From contig JALHQN010000008.1 of the NCBI GenBank assembly GCA_022841915.1, forward strand, positions 14,713 to 78,712: DNA of 64,000 nucleotides, given 5' to 3'. A model generated the notes under the pieces. That model was given only the letters and a program-made list of their open reading frames with translations. It searched no databases and was not told the DNA's origin. Below are positions 52,638-60,978 of this stretch, piece after piece; positions within the stretch are counted from its first letter, which is position 1, and every line of letters starts with the position of its first letter. The position numbers and the translations under genes are program-made. The DNA comes from Burkholderiales bacterium (GTDB lineage: Bacteria > Pseudomonadota > Gammaproteobacteria > Burkholderiales > WYBJ01).

Positions 52638-53993
52638 TCAGACGACGGCCGTCTGCGATGTCACGATGCGGATATCGGCGACCTGCTCCAGCGACTGCAA
52701 GAGCGCGAACAACCGTGCCGCCTGCGCAGGCGGCAACGTGCGAGCCGCACAATCCTCGAATTTGGCCTGCAGCATCTTGTCGGGCAGGGGCGATCGCGGC
52801 CCATGCCCCAGCGGGATGGCGATCGACTCGCTCAGCACGCCACCCGAGGCAAGCTGCACGGTGACTTCGGCGCCGTAATCGTTGGCATCGTCATCGTGAT
52901 CCTCGGTGCGGATCAGCGCCATGATCTCTCGCACCCGAGGCTCTTCCCAGGCATCGTTCTCGAAATGTTCGAGCGACACGCGGCCGTCGATGAGTGCGCG
53001 CGCGATCGCATAAGGGAGACTGAACTTCGCATCGAGCGCGCTTTCGGCCATCCGCCGAACATGCGGGAGCAGGCGACGCCGATGCATGCGCACCACCACA
53101 CTTCGAATGTCGGCCGCCTGCAGCGCGTGCCGTTCATGCAGCAGCACCGCGGCATCCACGGCGGCATGAACGCTGTAGACGCAGGGATACTTCTTGATCG
53201 ATATGCCCGGGTCGAGCAAGTCGTAAGGCTCGCCCCAGTTGCCCAGCATGCGCTGCGCATCGTAGTTGCCGGCGCCGTTGAACACCTCCAGAAAGCCTTG
53301 CGGGTGCTCGAATGCCGACTCGCTCGCACTGTAGCCTTCCTGTGCCAGTTGCGCCGCGAGCAAGCCGTTGCGGGCAGCCACGCCGGCATGCAGGGGCTTG
53401 ATCTGGGTGCCGAAGTTCGACTTCACGCCACACGCGAGCGACACGCACGCGGCAAGTGCCACGGCCACTTGCGATTCGCTCAACCGCAGCAGGCGACTGC
53501 ACCCGGCCGCGGCACCGAAGATGCCGAGCGTGGCGGTCGGATGCCAACCCTTCTCGTAATGATGGAAGTTGACCCCGCGGGCGATCCGGGTCGCGGTCTC
53601 GAGACCGACGACATAGGCCTCGACGACATCCTGCCCGGAGGCGCCCCGAGCCTCGGCCAACGCCAGCACCGCCGGCAGGATGATGACCGTCGGGTGACCC
53701 GCCAGAGACTTGCTGGTGTCGTCGAAATCCAGGGCATGGCCGGCGATGGCATTGACGAAGGCGGCATCCAGCGGACGCGCTTTCGCCGCGGTTCCGAGGA
53801 TCGTGCACGGCCCATCGGTCTGCCCACCGCAGGTCACTCGCAAAGCCGCGCGAGCGGTCTCTTCCGGCGCCCCTGCAATCGCGCATCCGACCGTGTCGGC
53901 GATCGCCACCTTGGCCCAGCGGACGACATCGGGGGCAAACGTTTCGTAGCGCAGCCCCACGCTGCGCCGTGCGAGTTCTAAAGCGAGACCCAT
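52638..53993 (-). CDS. MmgE/PrpD family protein
   Basis: Protein of 451 residues: VRWAKVAIADTVGCAIAG, GHALDFDDTSKSLAGHPT (DD motif), HHYEKGWHPTATLGIFGAAAGCSRLL and SIKKYPCVYSVHAAVDAA. AGGA eight bases before ATG 53993 fixes the start; an earlier Met adds 12 residues without a ribosome-binding site. It lies between the MetC-like gene and two hot-dog genes, so a sulfur-containing or keto-acid product of the lyase might be dehydrated here. That pathway is inference. Confidence 0.92.
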   Translation of the reverse strand: MGLALELARRSVGLRYETFAPDVVRWAKVAIADTVGCAIAGAPEETARAALRVTCGGQTDGPCTILGTAAKARPLDAAFVNAIAGHALDFDDTSKSLAGHPTVIILPAVLALAEARGASGQDVVEAYVVGLETATRIARGVNFHHYEKGWHPTATLGIFGAAAGCSRLLRLSESQVAVALAACVSLACGVKSNFGTQIKPLHAGVAARNGLLAAQLAQEGYSASESAFEHPQGFLEVFNGAGNYDAQRMLGNWGEPYDLLDPGISIKKYPCVYSVHAAVDAAVLLHERHALQAADIRSVVVRMHRRRLLPHVRRMAESALDAKFSLPYAIARALIDGRVSLEHFENDAWEEPRVREIMALIRTEDHDDDANDYGAEVTVQLASGGVLSESIAIPLGHGPRSPLPDKMLQAKFEDCAARTLPPAQAARLFALLQSLEQVADIRIVTSQTAVV

Positions 53994-54087
53994 GCTGCGA
54001 TTCCTGTCCTGACCGTGCCCTGCCGCCACGCTGATCGCCGACAGCGACTGCCTGCAGCTTTCTGCACCGACTGCACGCGGGACCAGA

Positions 54088-55266
54088 TCACCCGCGCGCA
54101 GCCTTCATCTTGTCGAACGCCTGCGTAAGATCCGAGATCAGATCGCGCGGCGACTCCAGCCCGATGTGCAGCCGGATCATCGGCCCCTCGGGCTTCCAGC
54201 CGGTTGCCGTGCGCAGGTTCTCCACATGCGCAATGTTGACGAGGCTTTCGTAGCCGCCCCAGCTCGAGCCTATGCCGAAAAGCTCCAGCGCATCGACGAA
54301 TGCGTTCACCGCGGCCGTCTCGACCGGCCGCAGCACGATCGAGAACAGCGATGCGGCACCGCGGAAGTCACGCTTCCAGAGCGCATGCCCCGGATGGCTC
54401 TCGAGCGCCGGATGCAGCACCCGAAAGATCTCCGGACGCCCCTGCAGCCATTGCGCCACTTCGATGCCGTTGGCCATCTGCTGCTTGAGCCGCACGCCCA
54501 TCGTGCGCAAGCCGCGCAGCGCGAGCCAGCAGTCGTCGGGGCTCACGCCGTAGCCGAAGTCGCTGACGGTCTGGCGCACCGGCGTCCACCAGCGCTCATT
54601 GGTGATGATCAGGCCCATCATGACATCCGAGTGGCCGTTGATGTACTTCGTCCCGGCCTGGATCGAGATGTCGACACCGCGCTCGAACGAGGGAAAGAAG
54701 TACGGCGTCCCCCAGGTGTTGTCCATGACCACCGGGATGTCTTTTGCATGCGCCGCCGCTGCGATGGCCGGAATGTCCTGGATCTCGAAGCTGAGCGAAC
54801 TGGGCGATTCGCAATAGACCGCCACCGTGTTCGATTTCAGCTTCGCCGCGATGCCGCCGCCGATGAGCGGGTCGTAGTACTCGATCTCGACGCCGCGCGG
54901 GCGCAACTGGCGCTCGCAGAAGTTGCGTGCCGGCGCATAAGCCGCGTCGGTCATCAGCACATGGCCGCCGTCCTTCGTCAGCGCGAGCAGTACTCCCGCG
55001 ATGGCGGCCATCCCGTTGGGCACGGCAACGGCTTGATAGCCGCCTTCGATCTTGGCCACGGCCTCTTCGAAGGCGAACGTGGTGGGCGTGCCATGACGAC
55101 CGTACTTCACCGTCTTGAAGCCTTGATCCTTGCGATCCTCGTAAGCCGCAAGATTGGGGAAGATCACCGTGGAGGTGCGAAACACCGGGGTATTGACCAT
55201 CCCCGAATGCTTGGCCGGGTCGCGGCCCAGGTGAGACAACTGCGTATCGAGATCTTTATCGTCCAT
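54088..55266 (-). CDS. metC: Cystathionine beta-lyase (PLP-dependent)
   Basis: PLP enzyme of 392 residues of the Cys/Met metabolism family. The Schiff-base Lys is in AGTKYINGHSDVMMG, and the cofactor Asp and surrounding residues in VVMDNTWGTPYFFPSF. The region LALRGLRTMGVRLKQQ closely follows enterobacterial MetC. MetC splits cystathionine to homocysteine, pyruvate and ammonia, and also has cysteine desulfhydrase activity. The start at 55266 has GGAGCTAACGACC upstream. It heads the four-gene minus-strand operon. Given those partners, a beta-lyase for some other thioether or amino acid is possible. Confidence 0.88.
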   Translation of the reverse strand: MDDKDLDTQLSHLGRDPAKHSGMVNTPVFRTSTVIFPNLAAYEDRKDQGFKTVKYGRHGTPTTFAFEEAVAKIEGGYQAVAVPNGMAAIAGVLLALTKDGGHVLMTDAAYAPARNFCERQLRPRGVEIEYYDPLIGGGIAAKLKSNTVAVYCESPSSLSFEIQDIPAIAAAAHAKDIPVVMDNTWGTPYFFPSFERGVDISIQAGTKYINGHSDVMMGLIITNERWWTPVRQTVSDFGYGVSPDDCWLALRGLRTMGVRLKQQMANGIEVAQWLQGRPEIFRVLHPALESHPGHALWKRDFRGAASLFSIVLRPVETAAVNAFVDALELFGIGSSWGGYESLVNIAHVENLRTATGWKPEGPMIRLHIGLESPRDLISDLTQAFDKMKAARG

Positions 55267-55468
55267 GGTCGTTAGCTCCAAGGCAGGCGGGGGTCACGCC
55301 CTACTTTAGCCTATCTGGCGACCTCGCTGAGCAGGAACATGCCCAGACGCTCGTTCGTCCACGCAATGGAATCACCCGCCGAATGCTGGCATGCTCGCTT
55401 CCACTGCATCGACATGTGCTCCCGTGCCGGGCGCGCCAAGCGCGCGACGGCACACGAGCCGGCATGGC

Positions 55469-56437
55469 TCAGTCGCGATCGTCGGGACGCTTGCGCGAGA
55501 CGACCAGATCGCGGGATGCACGCCGGCCATCGATGCCTCCCGCCCCAGCAGATACGATCGTCCGGCGCAGTAGCGCATGAAAGGCCTCGGCCGCCGGCGA
55601 CAAGGTGACCCCGCGCTTGACGAACTGAACGATGGTTCTGGATATCAGCGGATGCTCCAGCGTCACCCGACGCACGTCCGGGAAACTTCCGCGCAACAGC
55701 GTCGCCGCCGGCAGGACGGCCGCACCCACGCCCGCGGCCACCAGCGAGATCGCCGTCGACGGGTGCTCGACCTCGAACCGCCCTCGCAGAGCGATGCCAT
55801 GGCGCTGCAGCCGATGATCGAGCAGCGCGCGGTTCACGCTCGTGCCGCTGATCGCGATCAGATCGAACTCGGCCAACGCCTTCCAGGAGAGTGCGGCGCG
55901 GCGGCTCGCGGGATGATCCTTGTGACAGTAGAGCACGAAGGGATCGCGCAGGATCGTCTGTTCGACCAGATCGGGATTGCGCGCGAGTTTCAAGCCGATG
56001 CCCAGTTCGGCTTCGCCCGATCTCACCGCATCGACGATCTGCACGCCGCTGCGATCGAGTACGCGCACGCGATTGGCGGGGTAACGCGCCGCATAGGCGC
56101 GAATGACACCGGGCAACTGCTGATAGGCCATCGTCGGCACGCAGGCCACGACCACATCGCCCGACGATGCGCGGGACATGTCCTGCAATCGCGCGATCGA
56201 CCCTGACAAATCGTCCACGAGGCGCAAAGCGCGCGGGAAAAAATCTCGGCCGACCGAGGTCAAGGCGACCGACCGCGTCGTCCTGTCGAGCAGCTTCAGT
56301 CCCAGATAGCGCTCGAGCTTCTGCACGCGCCGGGATAGCGCGGTCTGCGAGATATGCAGCTTCTCGGCGGCCTGATGAAAGCCTCCCAGCTCCGCCACCA
56401 GTACGAAGGCCTGGATGCCGTCGATATCTATTTTCAT
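55469..56437 (-). CDS. LysR family transcriptional regulator
   Basis: Protein of 322 residues. The N-terminal winged helix has the recognition helix in HQAAEKLHISQTALSRRVQKLERYLGLKLLDRTTRSVALT. A LysR effector domain follows (about 90-300). It is divergent from the PrpF-Bug fusion gene, with 120 bp between the two starts, the standard arrangement for a LysR regulator and its target. The effector is probably a substrate of that pathway. The tail after residue 300 (GIDGRRASRDLVVSRKRPDDRD) is basic and longer than usual. Confidence 0.93.
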   Translation of the reverse strand: MKIDIDGIQAFVLVAELGGFHQAAEKLHISQTALSRRVQKLERYLGLKLLDRTTRSVALTSVGRDFFPRALRLVDDLSGSIARLQDMSRASSGDVVVACVPTMAYQQLPGVIRAYAARYPANRVRVLDRSGVQIVDAVRSGEAELGIGLKLARNPDLVEQTILRDPFVLYCHKDHPASRRAALSWKALAEFDLIAISGTSVNRALLDHRLQRHGIALRGRFEVEHPSTAISLVAAGVGAAVLPAATLLRGSFPDVRRVTLEHPLISRTIVQFVKRGVTLSPAAEAFHALLRRTIVSAGAGGIDGRRASRDLVVSRKRPDDRD

Positions 56438-56557
56438 GCGTCGTGTGCATCAATCCGGACGAATCATGCATTTCACTCTAGCACAGTCCGCTGGCAAGAT
56501 GCCTCCATCCTGCTCACTCGTCGTCGAGCAAGTCAGCCCAGCCGGAGCACAGCACTC

Positions 56558-58600
56558 ATGAGCACGTTCACCCTCCCTTGCACGCTCATGCGTGCCGGAA
56601 CCTCCCGCGGCCCGTTCTTTCTGCGTGAATGGCTGCCGGAAGATCCCGAGTCGCTGAACCAGGCCCTCATCGGCGCGATCGGCGCCTCCGACCCTCTGCA
56701 GCTCGACGGCCTGGGCGGGGGCAGCTCGCTCAACAGCAAAGTCGCGATCGTGTCGCGCTCGCGGCAGCCGGACTGCGACCTCGACTACCTGTTCGCCCAA
56801 GTCGGCGTCGGCACGCGCGCCGTCGACATGCGGCCCAACTGCGGCAACATGCTCTCGGGTGTGGTGCCGTTCGCCCTCGAGCAAGGATTGCTTCGCGCAG
56901 GCGGGGAAACGACCACGGCGCGGGTGTTCAACGTCAACACCGGCGCCAAGATCGACGTCACGGTATGCACGCCGGGCGGGCGCATCACCTACGACGGAGA
57001 CGCGCGCATCGACGGCGTCGCCGGCACCGCGGCGCCCGTGCTGTTGAACTTCCTGGATGCCTGGGGAGCGGTCACCGGAAAGCTCTTTCCCACGGGTGCG
57101 CGCATCGACGTGCTCGAAGGCATCCCGGTCACCTGCATCGATGCCGCCATGCCGCTGATGATCGTGCGTGCGAGCGCGCTCGGCATCAGCGGACGGGAGC
57201 GTCCTGCCGAACTCGATGCGAACGCGCCGCTGCTGGATGCGTTGGAACGGCTGCGGCGTGTGGCGGGCGCGCGGATGGGCCTGGGGGATGTCTCGGATAG
57301 CGTGGTGCCCAAGCCTGTGCTCGTCAGCGAGGGTGGCGATGATGACAGCATGACCTCACGCTATTTCACCCCGCGCCGATGCCACAGTTCGCATGCCGTC
57401 ACAGGCGCGATCGGGGTGGCGACGGCCTTCGCCTTGCCGGGAACCGTTGCCAGCGGCGTCGCCCGAGCGCCGGGTCTTCATCCCCTGGCCATCCTGCATC
57501 CCGAGGGGCGCATCGACGTCGAAGTGGAGATTCGCGGCGTCGCTGACGGGGCGTCGATCGAAAGAGCAGCACTCGTGCGCACCGCGCGCAAGATCATGCA
57601 AGGCGAGCTGACCTTGCCTGCGTACGTCTTCCCGAGCGCGCCGTCGGCGGCGACGGCCCCGACCCCGGCCGCTGCCAAGACGCGCAAGATCCAGACCGCC
57701 AGCCCGATGCGCATCATCGTCCCCACCAGTCCCGGCGGCGCGAACGATACGATTGCCCGGATCATCGCCGAGGCGTTCGGCAGCCTGCACGGCGTGCCGG
57801 TCAGCGTCGACTACCGCGCGGGCGCCCAAGGCAGCATCGCATGCCATCATGTGCGCGACGCGGCGCCCGATGGGCGCACCCTGTTGCTGGGCTACACCGC
57901 CACCCACGGCATCCATCCCGCCTGGCACGGCGTGGACTACGACCCGATCGCGGACTTCACCGCTATCGGCGGCATCTGTCGCTCCCCCATGGTGCTGGTC
58001 GTGCCGGCTCACCTCGCCATCGAGACAGTCCGCGATCTGGTCGATGCCGCCCGAGGCTCGCGGCGGCCGATGCGTTATGCCACTTCCGGTCGCGGAACGG
58101 CGCCGCATTTCGCAGCCGAGATGTTCGCTCACCAGGCCGGATTGACCCTGGCGAGCGCATGCTTCGACGGTGCTGCACCGGCGATGGCGGAAGTGCTGCA
58201 CGGCGGCGCCGATCTGATGTTCTCGAGCCTGTACACCGCATTGCCGCACTTGCGCAGCGGACGACTGCGCGCGCTGGCCGTTGCCGCTGCACAGACGCTG
58301 CCCGCGCTGCCCGGCGTGCCGACACTGCTGCAAACCCGCGTCGCCGATATCGACCTCGAGCAGTGGTACGCGCTGTTCGCGCCGGCAAGAACCCCGCAGG
58401 CCATCGCGACACGTCTGAACGACGATCTCGCTGCGATTCTGAGCAACCCGAGTATCGTCGCTCGCTTCCTGGCGGCTGGCGCAGAGGTCGTGGCCGGCAC
58501 GCCGCAGCAACTGAGCGACCAATTGCGCCGCGAACGCGACCGGTGGAACACAGCGATCCGGTACATGCGCGAACCGGTGCCGGCACTGGCGCTGGATTGA
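56558..58600 (+). CDS. Fusion of a PrpF-type tautomerase/isomerase and a Bug (TctC) receptor domain
   Basis: One uninterrupted frame of 680 residues. Residues 1 to about 355 are a complete PrpF-like protein (2-methylaconitate or 4-oxalomesaconate isomerase family) with Lys61 in SLNSKVAIV, the catalytic Cys95 in RPNCGNMLSG and the C-terminal HAVTGAIGVATAFALPG motif. A 25-30 residue Ala/Pro/Lys-rich linker leads to a Bug domain (about 384-680): MRIIVPTSPGGANDTIARII, DGRTLLLGY and RYATSGRGTAPHFAAEMF. The Bug part has no signal peptide and neither does the protein as a whole, so it should be cytoplasmic, unlike any standard receptor. Its VDNRPGAGG loop is changed to VDYRAGAQG. Both parts act on tricarboxylate-like ligands in known families, so substrate sensing or capture is conceivable. 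Confidence 0.9.
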   Translation: MSTFTLPCTLMRAGTSRGPFFLREWLPEDPESLNQALIGAIGASDPLQLDGLGGGSSLNSKVAIVSRSRQPDCDLDYLFAQVGVGTRAVDMRPNCGNMLSGVVPFALEQGLLRAGGETTTARVFNVNTGAKIDVTVCTPGGRITYDGDARIDGVAGTAAPVLLNFLDAWGAVTGKLFPTGARIDVLEGIPVTCIDAAMPLMIVRASALGISGRERPAELDANAPLLDALERLRRVAGARMGLGDVSDSVVPKPVLVSEGGDDDSMTSRYFTPRRCHSSHAVTGAIGVATAFALPGTVASGVARAPGLHPLAILHPEGRIDVEVEIRGVADGASIERAALVRTARKIMQGELTLPAYVFPSAPSAATAPTPAAAKTRKIQTASPMRIIVPTSPGGANDTIARIIAEAFGSLHGVPVSVDYRAGAQGSIACHHVRDAAPDGRTLLLGYTATHGIHPAWHGVDYDPIADFTAIGGICRSPMVLVVPAHLAIETVRDLVDAARGSRRPMRYATSGRGTAPHFAAEMFAHQAGLTLASACFDGAAPAMAEVLHGGADLMFSSLYTALPHLRSGRLRALAVAAAQTLPALPGVPTLLQTRVADIDLEQWYALFAPARTPQAIATRLNDDLAAILSNPSIVARFLAAGAEVVAGTPQQLSDQLRRERDRWNTAIRYMREPVPALALD

Positions 58601-58618
58601 TCGTCGACGACGAGATCG

Positions 58619-59581
58619 CTAGTCCTGCTGGATCCCGGCCGCCTTGACGATCTGTGCCCACTTGGCGATGTCGGTCCTGATTCGGGCCGCGAATTCCTCC
58701 GGGGTGCTGGTGGCCGGATCGTTGCCGGCTTTGATGTAGACATCACGCAATTCCGCCGTCCTGGCGGCCTCGGCGACGGCCATGCTCAGGCGCTGAATGA
58801 TCTCGGGGGGCGTCTTGCCGGGCGCCAGCACACCCCAGAACGTGATCGCCTCGTAACCGGGCAGGGCAGCTTCGTCGAGTGTGGGCAGTTCGGGGAAGAC
58901 CCCGGAGCGCCGCAAACCCGTCACGGCCAGCGCGCGCACGCGACCTGACTTCACGTGCGGCACCAGCGAGGACAGACCCGGAAATCCAAGATCGACTTGA
59001 CCCGCGAGCAGGTCGACCGTCATCGGCGCCGCGCCTTTGTACGGCACATGCACCATGTCGACCTTGGCCATGCGCTCGAACAGTTCGCCGGCAAGATGGC
59101 CGACGTTGCCCGTGCCCGCCGATCCGAAGCTCAAGGCGCCCGGACGAGCCCGAGCCAGCGCGACGAGCGCCTTGACGTCTTTCGCCGGCACCGAGGGATG
59201 CACGACCAGGATGAACTGGGAGGTCGCGACGATGCCGATCGGTGCGAAATCCTTCGCCGGGTCGTAGCCGAGCTTCGACAGGCTGGGCGAGATGGTCAGC
59301 GCACCGCTGCTGCCCAGAAGTAGCGTATAGCCGTCGGGAGCCGATTTTGCAGCAATGCTGGCGCCGACCACACCGCCAGCGCCGCCCCGATTGTCGAGCA
59401 CGACGCTCTGGCCCAGCAACTCGCCAAGCCGCTGGGCCAGCGGCCTGCCGATGATGTCCGCCGTGCCTCCCGGCGCGAACGGCACCACCAGCCTGATCGC
59501 TCGGTTGGGATACGTCTGCGAATGAACCGACGGCGTCGCCGCCGCCACGCCTGCGAGCGCAAGCAAAAAACGCGTCCTCAT
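58619..59581 (-). CDS. Bug family (TctC) tripartite tricarboxylate transporter receptor
   Basis: Secreted receptor of 320 residues: signal peptide MRTRFLLALAGVAAATPSVHSQ, then YPNRAIRLVVPFAPGGTAD, DNRGGAGGVVG, PDGYTLLL and VPYKGAAPM. GGAGGAGGGAGCC precedes the ATG at 59581; an upstream Met (MEEGAM) lies in the ribosome-binding region. It converges on the PrpF-Bug fusion gene with only 18 bp between their stops. The sequence differs from the fused domain, so the fusion is not a simple recent duplication of this gene. Confidence 0.95.
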   Translation of the reverse strand: MRTRFLLALAGVAAATPSVHSQTYPNRAIRLVVPFAPGGTADIIGRPLAQRLGELLGQSVVLDNRGGAGGVVGASIAAKSAPDGYTLLLGSSGALTISPSLSKLGYDPAKDFAPIGIVATSQFILVVHPSVPAKDVKALVALARARPGALSFGSAGTGNVGHLAGELFERMAKVDMVHVPYKGAAPMTVDLLAGQVDLGFPGLSSLVPHVKSGRVRALAVTGLRRSGVFPELPTLDEAALPGYEAITFWGVLAPGKTPPEIIQRLSMAVAEAARTAELRDVYIKAGNDPATSTPEEFAARIRTDIAKWAQIVKAAGIQQD

Positions 59582-59958
59582 GGCTCCCTCCTCCATTTAG
59601 CCCGTTCATCACGCGGTGCCAGCCGCGTCGGGTGCTCCAGTCGATTTATACAGGATAGAACGCGGCCCGACGCTTCGGGTGCTGCATCGGCGCCGATGCC
59701 TGCCCGTGCGCTAGAATCGCAGCGAGGCGCGAGCACCCATCAAGAGGCGCCCTCGATCGCCGACAAGGCGCGGACCACCCCATGCGTCAATGAGAGCGAG
59801 GAGGCACATGCCGCTGAATGCCCCTGTCTTTGCACGTATCCGCCAGGATCGCAGGCAGACGGCATGGCGCGCCGAGGTCGAATGTCGCCCTGGATAGACG
59901 ACCGGAGCGCCAGGTCTCGAAGTCGAATCGACACAATACACACACCAAGGAGCACACG
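59582..59958. other. Intergenic region between divergent Bug and SDR genes
   Basis: 377 bp with no supported gene or clear regulatory motif; presumably two divergent promoters. Confidence 0.5.
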
Positions 59959-60732
59959 ATGGATCTAGGACTGAAGGGTAAGGTAGTCGCGATCACCGGC
60001 GGCAGCGATGGCATTGGCAAGGCAGCGGCACTGTTGTTCGCCGCGGAAGGTGCGAAAGTCGCGATCTGCGCGCGCAAGATCGATGGCGTGAACAAGGTCG
60101 TCGAGGAAATCCGCAAGGCAGGCGGTGAGGCCTTCGGCATGTCGGCCGACATGAGCCAGGCCGACGATCCGGCGAAGTTCATCGACGGCGTGGTCAAGCA
60201 GTACGGCCGCCTCGACGTGCTCGTCAACAATGCCGGTTCCTCCATCCGCGGCCCCTTCCTCGAGCAGAGCGACGATGCCTTCAAGGGCGACATGGAGTTG
60301 AAGGTTTTCGGCGCGATTCGCTGCTCGCGCCAGGCCATCCCGCACATGAAGAAGCAAGGCGGCGGTCGCATCGTCAACATCACCACGGTCGGGGCCAAGC
60401 AGCCCGGCGCCTCCTCCATGCCGACGACGATGTCGCGCGCGGCTGGATTGGTGCTGACCAAATCGCTGTCCAAGGAGTTCGCTTCGGACAACATCCTGGT
60501 CAATACCGTGTGCATAGGCTTGATCAAGTCCGGCCAGCACGATCGGCGCGCCACGGCCGCCGGAACGCCCTCCGAAGTGCATTATGCCGGCATGGCCAAG
60601 GCGGTGCCTGTCGGGCGCGTCGGCGAGGCTTCGGAAGCGGGTAGCGTCATCGTGTTCCTCGCCTCCAACATGTCGAGCTTCGTCACCGGGACGAGCATCA
60701 ACGTCGATGGCGGCGCCTCCAACGTGCTCTGA
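59959..60732 (+). CDS. Short-chain dehydrogenase/reductase without the YxxxK motif
   Basis: Rossmann-fold protein of 257 residues. The cofactor motif ITGGSDGIGKAAA and VNNAG are intact, but where classical SDRs have YxASK the sequence reads PTTMSRAAG, so catalytic Tyr and Lys are replaced by Thr and Arg. The catalytic Ser position lies in VNITTVGAK. The C-terminus GTSINVDGGASNVL is standard. AAGGAG precedes the start. It may use other residues or act as a binding protein; it appears to be monocistronic. Confidence 0.9.
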   Translation: MDLGLKGKVVAITGGSDGIGKAAALLFAAEGAKVAICARKIDGVNKVVEEIRKAGGEAFGMSADMSQADDPAKFIDGVVKQYGRLDVLVNNAGSSIRGPFLEQSDDAFKGDMELKVFGAIRCSRQAIPHMKKQGGGRIVNITTVGAKQPGASSMPTTMSRAAGLVLTKSLSKEFASDNILVNTVCIGLIKSGQHDRRATAAGTPSEVHYAGMAKAVPVGRVGEASEAGSVIVFLASNMSSFVTGTSINVDGGASNVL

Positions 60733-60978
60733 CCCGCACCCGCTCCCGCCTCGAGTTCGAATGCCGGTACGCACTCGGGGCGGCATCGCCGCTGTCATAT
60801 TCTCGACACCGATGCCCGCACGAAAAGGCGCCACAAGCGGGGAATAGTTCACCGCGTCCTGCGCTCGCCTCGTTTACTCTCCGATGACCCGTGGGCTCCG
60901 ATTCACCGCAGTGGATCGACCCGTTCGCCAGCGATTCCGGCGAGAGGACATCCCGCATACCCTTCGGAGAGTAGCCCC

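Noticed and set aside
56354-56557. Upstream extension of the PrpF-Bug fusion that might add a signal peptide
   Set aside because: The extension overlaps the LysR gene start on the other strand and shows no hydrophobic signal segment; MSTFTLPCTLMRAGTSRG is the standard PrpF start.
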